From Deltaproteobacteria bacterium (GTDB lineage: Bacteria; Myxococcota_A; Polyangia; Haliangiales; Haliangiaceae), in NCBI GenBank assembly GCA_020630875.1, contig JAHDIH010000001.1, positions 754,722 through 788,992 on the forward strand: a stretch of 34,271 nucleotides of DNA. Direction: 5' to 3'. Every line of letters begins with the position of its first letter. Position 1 is the stretch's first letter. A program made the translations under genes and the position numbers. Shown here in pieces: positions 1-6,896 of this stretch. Below the pieces are notes generated by a model. It saw nothing but the letters and a program-made list of their open reading frames with translations. It made no database searches and was not told where the DNA came from.

Positions 1-270
1 TTTTCTTAGCGGCGGTTTTCTTGGCTGCGGCGGTTTTCTTAGCGGCAGTTTTCTTGGCTGCGGCGGTTTTCTTAGCGGCAGTTTTCTTGGCTGCGGCGGT
101 TTTCTTAGCGGCGGTTTTCTTGGCTGCGGCGGTTTTCTTGGCTGCGGCGGTTTTCTTGGCTGCGGCGGTTTTCTTAGCGGCGGCAGTTTTCTTAGCGGCG
201 GCAGTTTTCTTAGCGGCGGTTTTCTTGGCTGCGGCGGTTTTCTTAGCGGCAGTTTTCTTAGTGGCAGTTT
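1..270. repeat. Short tandem repeats encoding KKTAA / KKTAAA
   Basis: On the plus strand the text repeats units such as ttttcttagcggcgg and ttttcttggctgcggcgg (15 or 18 bases). They keep the reading frame of the histone H1-like gene and encode five- or six-residue Lys-Lys-Thr-Ala units. The mix of 15- and 18-base units suggests copy-number change by whole codons. The array continues past the left edge. Confidence 0.85.
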
Positions 271-676
271 TCTTGGTGGACGCTTTCTTAGTAGTCGCTT
301 TCTTGGTGGCAGCTTTCTTAGTAGTCGCAGTCTTAGCGGACGCTTTCTTAGTAGTCGCTTTCTTGGCGGCAGCTTTCTTAGTAGTCGCTTTCTTAGCGGA
401 CGCTTTCTTAGTAGTCGCTTTCTTGGCGGCAGCTTTCTTAGTAGTCGCTTTCTTAGCGGACGCTTTCTTAGTAGTCGCTTTCTTGGCGGAAGATTTCTTA
501 GCAGTAGTTTTCTTAGCAGTAGTTTTCTTGACGGCCTTTGATACCGCTTTTTTGGCACTCGCTGCCTTCTTTTTCGCGGCAACAGACCGTTTAGTCGTAG
601 TCTTCTTCGCTACAACCTTCTTCTTTTTTGCAGAGGTTTTGACGCCACTTTGGGACGATTTCTTCTTTTCGCTCAT
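1..676 (-). CDS. Histone H1-like Lys/Ala-rich DNA-binding protein (C-terminus cut by window edge)
   Basis: Reading the minus strand from the ATG at 674-676 gives 225 codons without a stop, running off the left edge. The protein opens [13 protein letters not shown] and then consists almost wholly of Lys, Ala, Thr and Ser in KKTAA, KKATT and KKASA units. Such tails occur in bacterial histone H1-like (HC1/HC2, AlgP-like) proteins that bind and compact DNA without sequence specificity; that role is inferred from composition. The start is well supported: AGGAG (plus 682-686) lies five bases upstream. No globular domain is visible in the part seen. The coding DNA is made of tandem repeats, so length probably varies between strains and the local assembly could be wrong. 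The gene is divergent from the acyltransferase at 853. Confidence 0.85.
   Translation of the reverse strand, partial: MSEKKKSSQSGVKTSAKKKKVVAKKTTTKRSVAAKKKAASAKKAVSKAVKKTTAKKTTAKKSSAKKATTKKASAKKATTKKAAAKKATTKKASAKKATTKKAAAKKATTKKASAKTATTKKAATKKATTKKASTKKTATKKTAAKKTAAAKKTAAKKTAAAKKTAAAKKTAAAKKTAAAKKTAAAKKTAAKKTAAAKKTAAKKTAAAKKTAAKKTAAAKKTAAKK
301..480. repeat. 60-base direct tandem repeat, three copies
   Basis: The 60 bases at 361-420 are identical to those at 421-480, and 301-360 differs at only a few positions. The unit encodes 20 residues of [20 protein letters not shown] type in the histone H1-like protein. Perfect identity, including synonymous positions, points to recent duplication or gene conversion. 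Confidence 0.9.
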
Positions 677-742
677 TTGAGCTCCTATGTTTCCTCGGGC
701 CAAGGTGGCCTCGATCGGGGCGTTTCCGCCTCCCCACACTCG

Positions 743-770
743 TGTTAAGTCAGACTCGACGTACCGTCAA
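743..770 (-). promoter_or_regulatory. Possible promoter for the histone H1-like gene
   Basis: On the minus strand TTGACG (plus 765-770) is followed after 16 bases by TTAACA (plus 743-748). The -35 is good and the -10 is poor. Transcription from here would give a leader of about 60 bases with a small hairpin (arms GGCCA/TGGCC, plus 699-711) just upstream of the ribosome binding site. Confidence 0.3.
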
Positions 771-781
771 GGCATTTCCGC

Positions 782-812
782 TTGCAATCGTAAATAGTGA
801 CATAGATTGCAA
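782..812. promoter_or_regulatory. Inverted repeat in the divergent intergenic region, possible operator
   Basis: TTGCAATC at 782-789 is matched by its exact reverse complement GATTGCAA at 805-812, with a 15-base spacer. The arm centres are 23 bases apart, about two helical turns, as in many dimer-binding operators. It lies between the -35-like element of the histone H1-like gene and the -10-like element of the acyltransferase gene, so it could control either. No T-run follows, so it is not a terminator. Confidence 0.4.
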
Positions 813-837
813 CATGAGCCATTTACACCCCTGGAAA

Positions 838-846
838 TGATATAAA
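838..846 (+). promoter_or_regulatory. Extended -10 element directly before the GTG start at 853
   Basis: TGA precedes TATAAA (841-846), fitting an extended -10 (TGnTATAAT). Six bases then separate the hexamer from GTG at 853, so the predicted transcription start falls on the start codon. There is no good -35 and no Shine-Dalgarno, consistent with a leaderless mRNA. Confidence 0.45.
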
Positions 847-852
847 GCCGTT

Positions 853-2379
853 GTGAACAACCCCATCGATAACCGTTTAGGAATGTTCAATTCCAAACGA
901 GTAGAGATCTTACAAACTGTAAAGTCACGCTTACTCAGCCAATACATTCGTGAAGGTCTCGTCGCGGAAGTGTTGCAAGAAGCGGTTTTTTATGAGTTCA
1001 AAAGGTTGAGTAACGGACCAGATAAGGCGCGGGGACATTGGCGCACAATTGCGCGTAGACTATCCAGTGCAGGAGAGTCTGAGCGAGTGCAAATCTTGCA
1101 AGAGTTGCTTAGCTACTTTTGCGACGACATCGTAGGAAACTTCGATGGTCGAGTCTATTGGTTCGCACAAGGCGTGTTGCCTCCGGCCATGTCTTTCATG
1201 CTTTCTCCTGTTCGCAGCGTGAAAATGGGAGTTAAAGCATTTAGCAAACTGTCTGGCAGAGTGGTAGTGGACGGGGCTGTCGATGAAGTAAAACACCATT
1301 TTAGAAACAGCACCGTAATTGTTGCTCCGACGCATACGTCCAACCTTGACTCCGTTGTTTTGGGATTGGCTTTGGAGAAGGAGGGGTTGCCCCCGGTGAC
1401 TTACGGTGCAGGTAAAAACCTGTTTACCAATCCCTTCTTGTCGTTTTTTATGCGCAATCTTGGGGCCTATCGAGTGGATCGTAGGCTTAGGTTCAGATTG
1501 TACAAAGACGTTCTAAAGACGTACTCTTCTGTTTTGATCGAGTTCGGGTTTCATTCTCTTTTTTTTCCAGGAGGAACACGTTGCCGCTCGAACGTTGTAG
1601 AAAGTTCACTCAAGCTGGGACTACTTGGTACCGCGGTCTCCGCTTATCGGCAGACGCTCATGGGTGGCGATAAACGTCCTGTAGTTATTGTTCCAGCTAC
1701 GATCAACTATCGGTTGGTTCTAGAGGCTGAGTCGCTTATCGAAGACCACCTGTCCGCTGACGGGAAAGAACGGTACATGGTTTCCGATGATGAGTTTTCA
1801 CGTGTCGGAAGGGTCGTAGACTTCGCTCGAAAAATGGTCGCGATGGACGCTCCCATGGTGCTGAGACTTGGCAGGCCCTTGAATGTGCTCGGTGGTGAAT
1901 GGGATGGTCGAGAATTGGCAGACTACTTTGTAGGGCCCGACGAAAGTATTACCACAGACTCAGAACGTGAGAAGGAGTATACTCGTCGGGTAGGGGACAA
2001 TCTGATTCGTGCATTTCAAAAAGACACCGTGCTCCATGATACTAATGTTGTTTGTCGCGTAATGTTTGAGCAAGCATGCCGGGTTTGGGGCACGTCAGAC
2101 ATCTATCAATTGATGAGGTTTTCTCCGGAGGATGTTTCATTGCCCATTGCTGCTTTGAATAGCAAAGTGGCGGTGTTTTGCGAGAATCACAAAAGTAACG
2201 TTTTTGTGCGCGGCAGAGAACCTTCTCGGTTTGCCCAAGATGGGTTGAAAGCTTTGCAAACGTACCACCAAAGAGATGTGATTGAGGTGGTCGGAAGTCG
2301 AGTTGTTTTGAAAGACTGGAAACTTCTCTATTATTACTACAATCGTACTCGTGGTTTTGAGGTGCTTGATGAACCGTAA
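853..2379 (+). CDS. PlsB-like glycerol-3-phosphate acyltransferase family protein
   Basis: A 508-residue protein of the glycerolipid acyltransferase (PlsB/LPLAT) superfamily, which transfers an acyl group to glycerol-3-phosphate or lysophosphatidate at the membrane. Block I is HTSNLD (H-x4-D), block II is GAYRVDRR, block III is FPGGTRCRS and block IV is VIVPATINYRLVLE, all in the expected order. The long C-terminal region after block IV resembles PlsB more than short PlsC enzymes. Block III normally reads EGxR; here Gly replaces the Glu. The GTG start has no Shine-Dalgarno but sits six bases after an extended -10. An in-frame ATG at 883 is the alternative. The stop overlaps the next gene by 11 bases, so the two are probably translationally coupled. 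Substrate is not resolved by sequence. Confidence 0.8.
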   Translation: MNNPIDNRLGMFNSKRVEILQTVKSRLLSQYIREGLVAEVLQEAVFYEFKRLSNGPDKARGHWRTIARRLSSAGESERVQILQELLSYFCDDIVGNFDGRVYWFAQGVLPPAMSFMLSPVRSVKMGVKAFSKLSGRVVVDGAVDEVKHHFRNSTVIVAPTHTSNLDSVVLGLALEKEGLPPVTYGAGKNLFTNPFLSFFMRNLGAYRVDRRLRFRLYKDVLKTYSSVLIEFGFHSLFFPGGTRCRSNVVESSLKLGLLGTAVSAYRQTLMGGDKRPVVIVPATINYRLVLEAESLIEDHLSADGKERYMVSDDEFSRVGRVVDFARKMVAMDAPMVLRLGRPLNVLGGEWDGRELADYFVGPDESITTDSEREKEYTRRVGDNLIRAFQKDTVLHDTNVVCRVMFEQACRVWGTSDIYQLMRFSPEDVSLPIAALNSKVAVFCENHKSNVFVRGREPSRFAQDGLKALQTYHQRDVIEVVGSRVVLKDWKLLYYYYNRTRGFEVLDEP

Positions 2380-3307
2380 AGTTGGCATTGTTGGCGCAGG
2401 ACGATTCGGTACCGCTTTTGCTTTCGCTATTGAAAAGGCGGGGAGTGAACCTTTTTTTCTTGCTAGAAAGAAAGATGTAGCAGACTCGATCAATGCTACA
2501 GGCATCAATCCTAAGGTCGAAGGGGTAAAATTTGGAGCAAATGTAAGGGCTACGATCGATCCAGCAATTTTCGCCGAAGATTGCAGACTGGTTGTTCTTG
2601 CGGTCCCCACCCAACTCGTTGACGCTGAAATCAAACGCCTTGCTCCGGTGTTAACCGGCCGTCATTTTGTGGTTCATGCCATCGGCGGAGTTACCGCGAG
2701 TGGAGAGCGAATCTCTGAGGTGATAGAAAACCATACCGAGGTATTGCGAGTTGGAGCGTTGGCCGGCCCCGCGCTGTTTGGAAACTTGGTAGACGGCCGA
2801 TTGGCGTCCCTGGTGGTGGCGTCGCGATTCCCTGAGATCCCCGACTACGTAGAGTCGCTCATTGAGATTCCCGGGGTCTTGGAAGTAAAGAAAAGCAACG
2901 ACCTCATTGGGGTTGAGGTCGCAGCTGCAGCATCTGGGGTGTATGCCGTACTGGCGGGACTTAGCGACTCAATTATTGTTGATCCCGTAGCGAATGCGTC
3001 TCTGTTGGTACACGCGCTGCAGGAGTTGAGAGCACTAATCGCCACTCTTGGAGGAAACCCCAACACAGCCAACGGGCTGGCTGGTCTGGGAAATCTGGTG
3101 GTTCGAATGCGAGAAGAAAACCCAGATTACCTGTTTGGCAAGAGCGGCGGTACACGCAGGCAGACCGAGGGCGCTCGATCCGCGATACGTCTCGCCAAAG
3201 TTTCTTCTTCGAAAACGCCGTTACTATCGTTGACCGACAAAGTCATTCGTGGCCAATGGACGGTTGAGCATGGTCTGGAAGTCGCGAGAAAAGCAGTCCT
3301 AAGCTGA
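2369..3307 (+). CDS. GpsA-fold protein lacking the glycerol-3-phosphate dehydrogenase catalytic residues
   Basis: A 312-residue protein colinear with NAD(P)-dependent glycerol-3-phosphate dehydrogenase (GpsA). The dinucleotide motif GAGRFG (9-14), GPALFGNLV and GLAGLGNLV are easily aligned. Aligned by eye with E. coli GpsA as I recall it, the key residues are gone: the Lys of WATKG becomes Gly106 (HAIGG), the Lys of GAVKN becomes Ser189 (AAASG), the Asp of GLGDL becomes Asn242, and the substrate-binding RN before RFG becomes PD. It probably binds a nucleotide but is unlikely to be a normal dehydrogenase. The start is ATG 2369 with GAGG at 2359-2362; a longer form from GTG 2351 is less likely. 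It overlaps the acyltransferase by 11 bases, suggesting a regulatory or substrate-handling partner. Confidence 0.75.
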   Translation: MNRKVGIVGAGRFGTAFAFAIEKAGSEPFFLARKKDVADSINATGINPKVEGVKFGANVRATIDPAIFAEDCRLVVLAVPTQLVDAEIKRLAPVLTGRHFVVHAIGGVTASGERISEVIENHTEVLRVGALAGPALFGNLVDGRLASLVVASRFPEIPDYVESLIEIPGVLEVKKSNDLIGVEVAAAASGVYAVLAGLSDSIIVDPVANASLLVHALQELRALIATLGGNPNTANGLAGLGNLVVRMREENPDYLFGKSGGTRRQTEGARSAIRLAKVSSSKTPLLSLTDKVIRGQWTVEHGLEVARKAVLS

Positions 3308-3784
3308 GATAAAGACTGCTAAACTTTCTTCCAGCGCAGTCTTGCAGGCTTGCGTAAGCTTTTGCCAGTTCGTGCGTAGGTGGTCTTCTCTCATATTTCC
3401 ACCCTGATACTCTCGATCGAATTCAATTTCAGGTTCTTCCTCTTCGTAAGGATCGTCGTCTTCAGCATCTTCGCTTTCTGAAAACATATCTTGAGCGATG
3501 TCTTGCAATATTTGAAGTAAGTGATCGATCGCGCCTATTCGTAAAGGACTATTTCCGTGTATTTCTTCGAAGGATGCGGGGAGGTAAAGTTCAGCCTGAG
3601 CGTCATTAGCCTCTACAAGGTCCATTATCTCGGCAAGGGCGTTCTCGTCGAGTTCAAACGTAAGACTCTCGGCACCATCGACGCCAGTCTCGTGTATTTC
3701 AGCATCTTCCAGAAGCACCAACACGCGGGCAATCTGCTCCGGTTCTAGGTGGTCTTCCAACGGTCCGATGTGTATCGTTGCCAT
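3299..3784 (-). CDS. Acidic hypothetical protein
   Basis: A 161-residue protein that I do not recognise. It begins MATIHIGPLEDHLEPEQIARVLVLLEDAE, continues with an alpha/beta-looking segment, and has a very acidic stretch (SESEDAEDDDPYEEEE, about residues 103-118). The C-terminal 40 residues look helical. There is no signal peptide or membrane segment. A longer reading from 3820 would run into the start of glnD, so the ATG at 3784 is preferred. Its 3' end overlaps the GpsA-like gene by nine bases on the opposite strand, and only 29 bases separate its start from the divergent glnD start. Confidence 0.6.
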   Translation of the reverse strand: MATIHIGPLEDHLEPEQIARVLVLLEDAEIHETGVDGAESLTFELDENALAEIMDLVEANDAQAELYLPASFEEIHGNSPLRIGAIDHLLQILQDIAQDMFSESEDAEDDDPYEEEEPEIEFDREYQGGNMREDHLRTNWQKLTQACKTALEESLAVFISA

Positions 3785-3813
3785 GTGGCAGGATTTAGTC
3801 AAACCGAAGCCAG

Positions 3814-6327
3814 ATGTCAACGATTGAAAGCTTGCCGGTGACGCTTTCTGAGCAACTTAGTGCGCTTCATGAGCGGGTGTGGCTTGGCTTACAAGAGAAG
3901 CGTGATTTCTCGGACGTTTGCGTGAACTATTCGCACGGATTAGACACCCTTGTCGGTCAACTAGAAGTTCATAAGAACGTTTGCGTCTTTGCTATCGGTA
4001 GCTGGGCACGGCAAACTGTCGCACCTTACTCCGATCTCGACCTGGTAATTATTGGTAGTGAGTCACAAGCTCAAGGCTTGCTCCGACCTCTTTGGGATGC
4101 GGGACTTCGAGTAGGGCACTCGGTTCGAACGGTGGCTGAAGTCAATGAACTTATTCGGAGTGGCGATCTTCCTACCATTACTTCTATGCTGGATGCTCGC
4201 GGAGTAGTGGGAAATTTTGCGCCACTGCAAGAGATACAAAAAAGTCTTTCACGTGCGCTCAGCGGCGGGCGAAGCCGAGACGTTGCGGACAAGTTGGCGG
4301 ACGAAAGACGAGAGCGTCACCGACGCTTTGGCGACAGTATCTATTTGCTCGAACCAAACATTAAACAAGGAATAGGCGGTCTTCGGGATCAGAGTATTGT
4401 AGATTGGACTCTAAGGATTTGTGAGATGGATTCCGCAGGTCCATCGCTTTGGTTGACGAAGCGCCAAAAGGAAGCGTTGGAAGAGAGTGCCGTTCTGTTT
4501 CGTAGGCTTCAATTTATGATCCGCAAACATGTGGGAAGAGCAACGGATTTGTTGTCTTTCGAAAATCAGGAAGTCATTGGACCATTCGTTTTTCCGGACG
4601 CACCAAGTCGGCCAGGCGTCAAACAGTCTGCTGTCGCGCCGGCGGTCGAGCAGCTCATGAAAACTTATTTTCGCAATGCGAGAGAAGTCGTGCGAATCCA
4701 AAGTGCTCTTTCAGACCAACTCAGGCACGCCTCACGCAAAATGCCAAGAGTAAGAAAGGTGGACCATACTTTTTCGTTGTTCAACGAACGGTTGACCACC
4801 ACGGAGGCTCGTGCTTTTGAGCATCGACAAGCTGATGCCATCCGTCTGTTTAGAGTTGCCGCCCAAACGCAGTGCAAGATTCATTGGCATGCTCTTGAGA
4901 AAGTCACGGAGTCGGTAGCGATTGGTTCTTTGGCTCAAGACAGACGCGCAGCCAGCTACTTTTTGGAAGCCTTGGTTGACCCTACCGACCGTTCGAACCC
5001 CAGTCTGCTGGAACAAATGCATTATTGCGGTGGGTTATCCGCAGTGATTCCAGAGTGGGCTCCTTGTACTTGTCGAGTTCAACACGACTTGTACCATCGC
5101 TTTACGGTAGACCAACATCAGCTACTTGCTGTCGCAATGTGGAAACAGCTTTGTCGAGGTGAACTCACCGAAAAATTTCCTTTGGCGTCCGAACTGGCTG
5201 TCAAAATTGGTCCAAGCAAGGAACTAGGATTGGCGATTCTGTTGCACGATGCGGCCAAGCCTCTCGGAAAAGGGCATGCCGAACGCGGGGGGCAAATGGC
5301 AGAGATCGTTGCCCCAAGGCTTGGTTTTTCAGCAGAAGAAACGGCGTTAACTGCATTTCTGATTCGGCAACATTTGACCATGTACCATATTTCTCAACGC
5401 CGAGATCTTTCGGATGAATCCGTGATTAAGCGTTTTGCGGGAAAGATGGGCTCCTGCCAAAAACTCGAATACCTATACGTCTTGTCAGTGGTTGATTCTG
5501 CAATGACCTCTCCTGACAACTTGTCGTCTTGGAAGCTGCAATTGCTCAGCCAGTTGTTTCAGCAAGCCTACGGGGCATTGCAATCTTCGCCGCGAACTTT
5601 TCAGTCGGCAGAAAAGTATTTACTGCAACAAGAAAATATAGACGAAGCGGAGCGTTTCCTTCAAGTAACAGAAAGTAGTTTTTTGGGTAGTACTGGTCCT
5701 CAACTGCACCGGGTGTACACGGCGTGGCACAAAGCACTTTCTAGCGGGGACCCTCAGATTGACGTATGGAGTGAGGCCGAAACTACAGAGCTAGTCGTTT
5801 GCGCCCACGACCGACAGGGGCTTTTGGCCGACATTACCGGGGTTCTCGCCAGCAACGGGGTAGGGGTTTTGAGTGCTTCAACCGCCACGGATAAGTCGGG
5901 GCAGACTTCTTGGGCAGTTGATCGGTTCCTACTACTTGGCTGGCCTCGTAACAAAATGGTTCGCAAGCGTGTGATGAAGGAGATCGAAGCAGCCGTCATC
6001 CAAAAAGAAGCTAGAGACTTTCGGCCCAAAAGACTTCCGTCCAATCGTCCCACCGTCTCCATTGAAACCAAAGTTACTATCGACAATAACGTGTCGGGTG
6101 ATTGGACGGTGGTAGAAATTTTCACGGTTGATAAACCCTACGTGCTACATGCGATTTGCTTGTCTCTTTCACAAATGGGATTCGACATAAAGAAGGCCTT
6201 GATTGCGACCGAGGGGCTGCGGGTCATGGATGTTTTTTACATCGCGTCTCATGACGGCCAGAAGGTACGTGAAGGGCATGATCACATCGCTAAGGAGCTA
6301 GAGAGGACTTTGGATGAGCTATCTTGA
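3814..6327 (+). CDS. glnD: [Protein-PII] uridylyltransferase / uridylyl-removing enzyme
   Basis: An 837-residue GlnD, the bifunctional sensor that uridylylates PII proteins when glutamine is low and removes UMP when it is high. Domains in order: nucleotidyltransferase with GSWAR (62-66) and PYSDLD (71-76); GlnD linker region; HD hydrolase domain with LLHDAAK near residue 478; ACT 1 from about 658 (VVCAHDRQGLLADITGVLA); ACT 2 from about 765 (EIFTVDKPYVLHAICLSL). It is slightly shorter than the roughly 890-residue E. coli protein, but all catalytic motifs seem intact. No glnB or glnK lies in the window. The start is 29 bases from a divergent gene and no clear Shine-Dalgarno is visible. It overlaps the next gene by 14 bases. 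Confidence 0.93.
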   Translation: MSTIESLPVTLSEQLSALHERVWLGLQEKRDFSDVCVNYSHGLDTLVGQLEVHKNVCVFAIGSWARQTVAPYSDLDLVIIGSESQAQGLLRPLWDAGLRVGHSVRTVAEVNELIRSGDLPTITSMLDARGVVGNFAPLQEIQKSLSRALSGGRSRDVADKLADERRERHRRFGDSIYLLEPNIKQGIGGLRDQSIVDWTLRICEMDSAGPSLWLTKRQKEALEESAVLFRRLQFMIRKHVGRATDLLSFENQEVIGPFVFPDAPSRPGVKQSAVAPAVEQLMKTYFRNAREVVRIQSALSDQLRHASRKMPRVRKVDHTFSLFNERLTTTEARAFEHRQADAIRLFRVAAQTQCKIHWHALEKVTESVAIGSLAQDRRAASYFLEALVDPTDRSNPSLLEQMHYCGGLSAVIPEWAPCTCRVQHDLYHRFTVDQHQLLAVAMWKQLCRGELTEKFPLASELAVKIGPSKELGLAILLHDAAKPLGKGHAERGGQMAEIVAPRLGFSAEETALTAFLIRQHLTMYHISQRRDLSDESVIKRFAGKMGSCQKLEYLYVLSVVDSAMTSPDNLSSWKLQLLSQLFQQAYGALQSSPRTFQSAEKYLLQQENIDEAERFLQVTESSFLGSTGPQLHRVYTAWHKALSSGDPQIDVWSEAETTELVVCAHDRQGLLADITGVLASNGVGVLSASTATDKSGQTSWAVDRFLLLGWPRNKMVRKRVMKEIEAAVIQKEARDFRPKRLPSNRPTVSIETKVTIDNNVSGDWTVVEIFTVDKPYVLHAICLSLSQMGFDIKKALIATEGLRVMDVFYIASHDGQKVREGHDHIAKELERTLDELS

Positions 6328-6871
6328 TGCTCCCGTTCGCTTCGATCCCACTGGTGGTAATTCCAAAGAGCATGCTGCTCCTGAAGCGGCTAAGCGACTT
6401 GCCCTAATTTGTTTTTGGTCTTGTCTTTTGCTTTTGCTTCTCGGAGGGGTGGTTCATCGAAATACTACTGAAACTCTAGGTATGACGGTGCACGCCGCTG
6501 CGTTTGCGATGTCGTGCGTAGGAACCTTTGTGCGCTCGGCCCGGATCTCAGTAGATGATGCTGGAGTTCTGTGGCGCGTCTCTGGGGTACGCTTTCGACT
6601 CAAGCTTTCGAGAATCAAAGAAGTTCATGCGTTCGATGACTCCGTAGGCTTAGTGCCGAAACGCGGTTCGAATTGGTATCTGTCTGCAGGTGACTGGGAG
6701 AACTTTGAAGAACTAAAGAAGCAGCTGCTTAAACTACCTGTGTCTTCGGACACCTACGACAGAAACGCTCCACTTTTAGCAAAGCTGCAGGCTTATGGAA
6801 GGATGCTCAATATTGGGCTTGTGATGTCGGTTTCGGTTTCACTACTCGCACTATTCGTTTTACGTTCATGA
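6314..6871 (+). CDS. Membrane protein with a bacterial PH-like central region
   Basis: A 185-residue protein with two hydrophobic helices near the N-terminus (about 28-47 and 54-73), a soluble stretch of about 80 residues, and a C-terminal helix (about 162-183). The soluble part (ISVDDAGVLWRVSG..., LSRIKEVHAFDDSVG..., WYLSAGDWENFEELKKQL) has the strand-rich, closing-helix pattern of small bacterial PH (bPH) domains; this is a weak fold impression. It overlaps glnD by 14 bases and is probably co-transcribed and coupled to it. A link to nitrogen control is not shown by the sequence. Confidence 0.6.
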   Translation: MSYLDAPVRFDPTGGNSKEHAAPEAAKRLALICFWSCLLLLLLGGVVHRNTTETLGMTVHAAAFAMSCVGTFVRSARISVDDAGVLWRVSGVRFRLKLSRIKEVHAFDDSVGLVPKRGSNWYLSAGDWENFEELKKQLLKLPVSSDTYDRNAPLLAKLQAYGRMLNIGLVMSVSVSLLALFVLRS

Positions 6872-6896
6872 CACTCCAGGGCGCAGATGATAGACC

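Noticed and set aside
301..480. Possible CRISPR-like array
   Set aside because: The repeats are contiguous with no unique spacers and keep a reading frame, so they are coding minisatellite units.
21..680. Long plus-strand frame encoding a Val/Phe/Leu/Ala repeat (hydrophobic) protein
   Set aside because: It is the antisense of the histone H1-like gene; the minus strand has a good ribosome binding site and a sensible Lys-rich product.
699..711. GGCCA-AGG-TGGCC hairpin as a riboswitch or terminator
   Set aside because: Arms are only five bases and no further conserved structure or T-run is visible; it is recorded only as a small leader hairpin.
2351..2368. Upstream GTG start for the GpsA-like protein
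   Set aside because: GAGG six bases before ATG 2369 and the short lead to the GxGxxG motif favour the later start.
2042..2634. Two overlapping minus-strand frames of 165-190 codons across the plsB-gpsA junction
   Set aside because: They are opposite two recognisable genes, have no family-like features, and show no start signals.
6872..6896. Possible frameshift or missed short gene before the SDR-Rid gene (ATG at 6887 in another frame)
   Set aside because: The ATG 6887 frame does not join the SDR frame and no family feature is lost at the SDR N-terminus, so TTG 6897 or GTG 6903 suffices.
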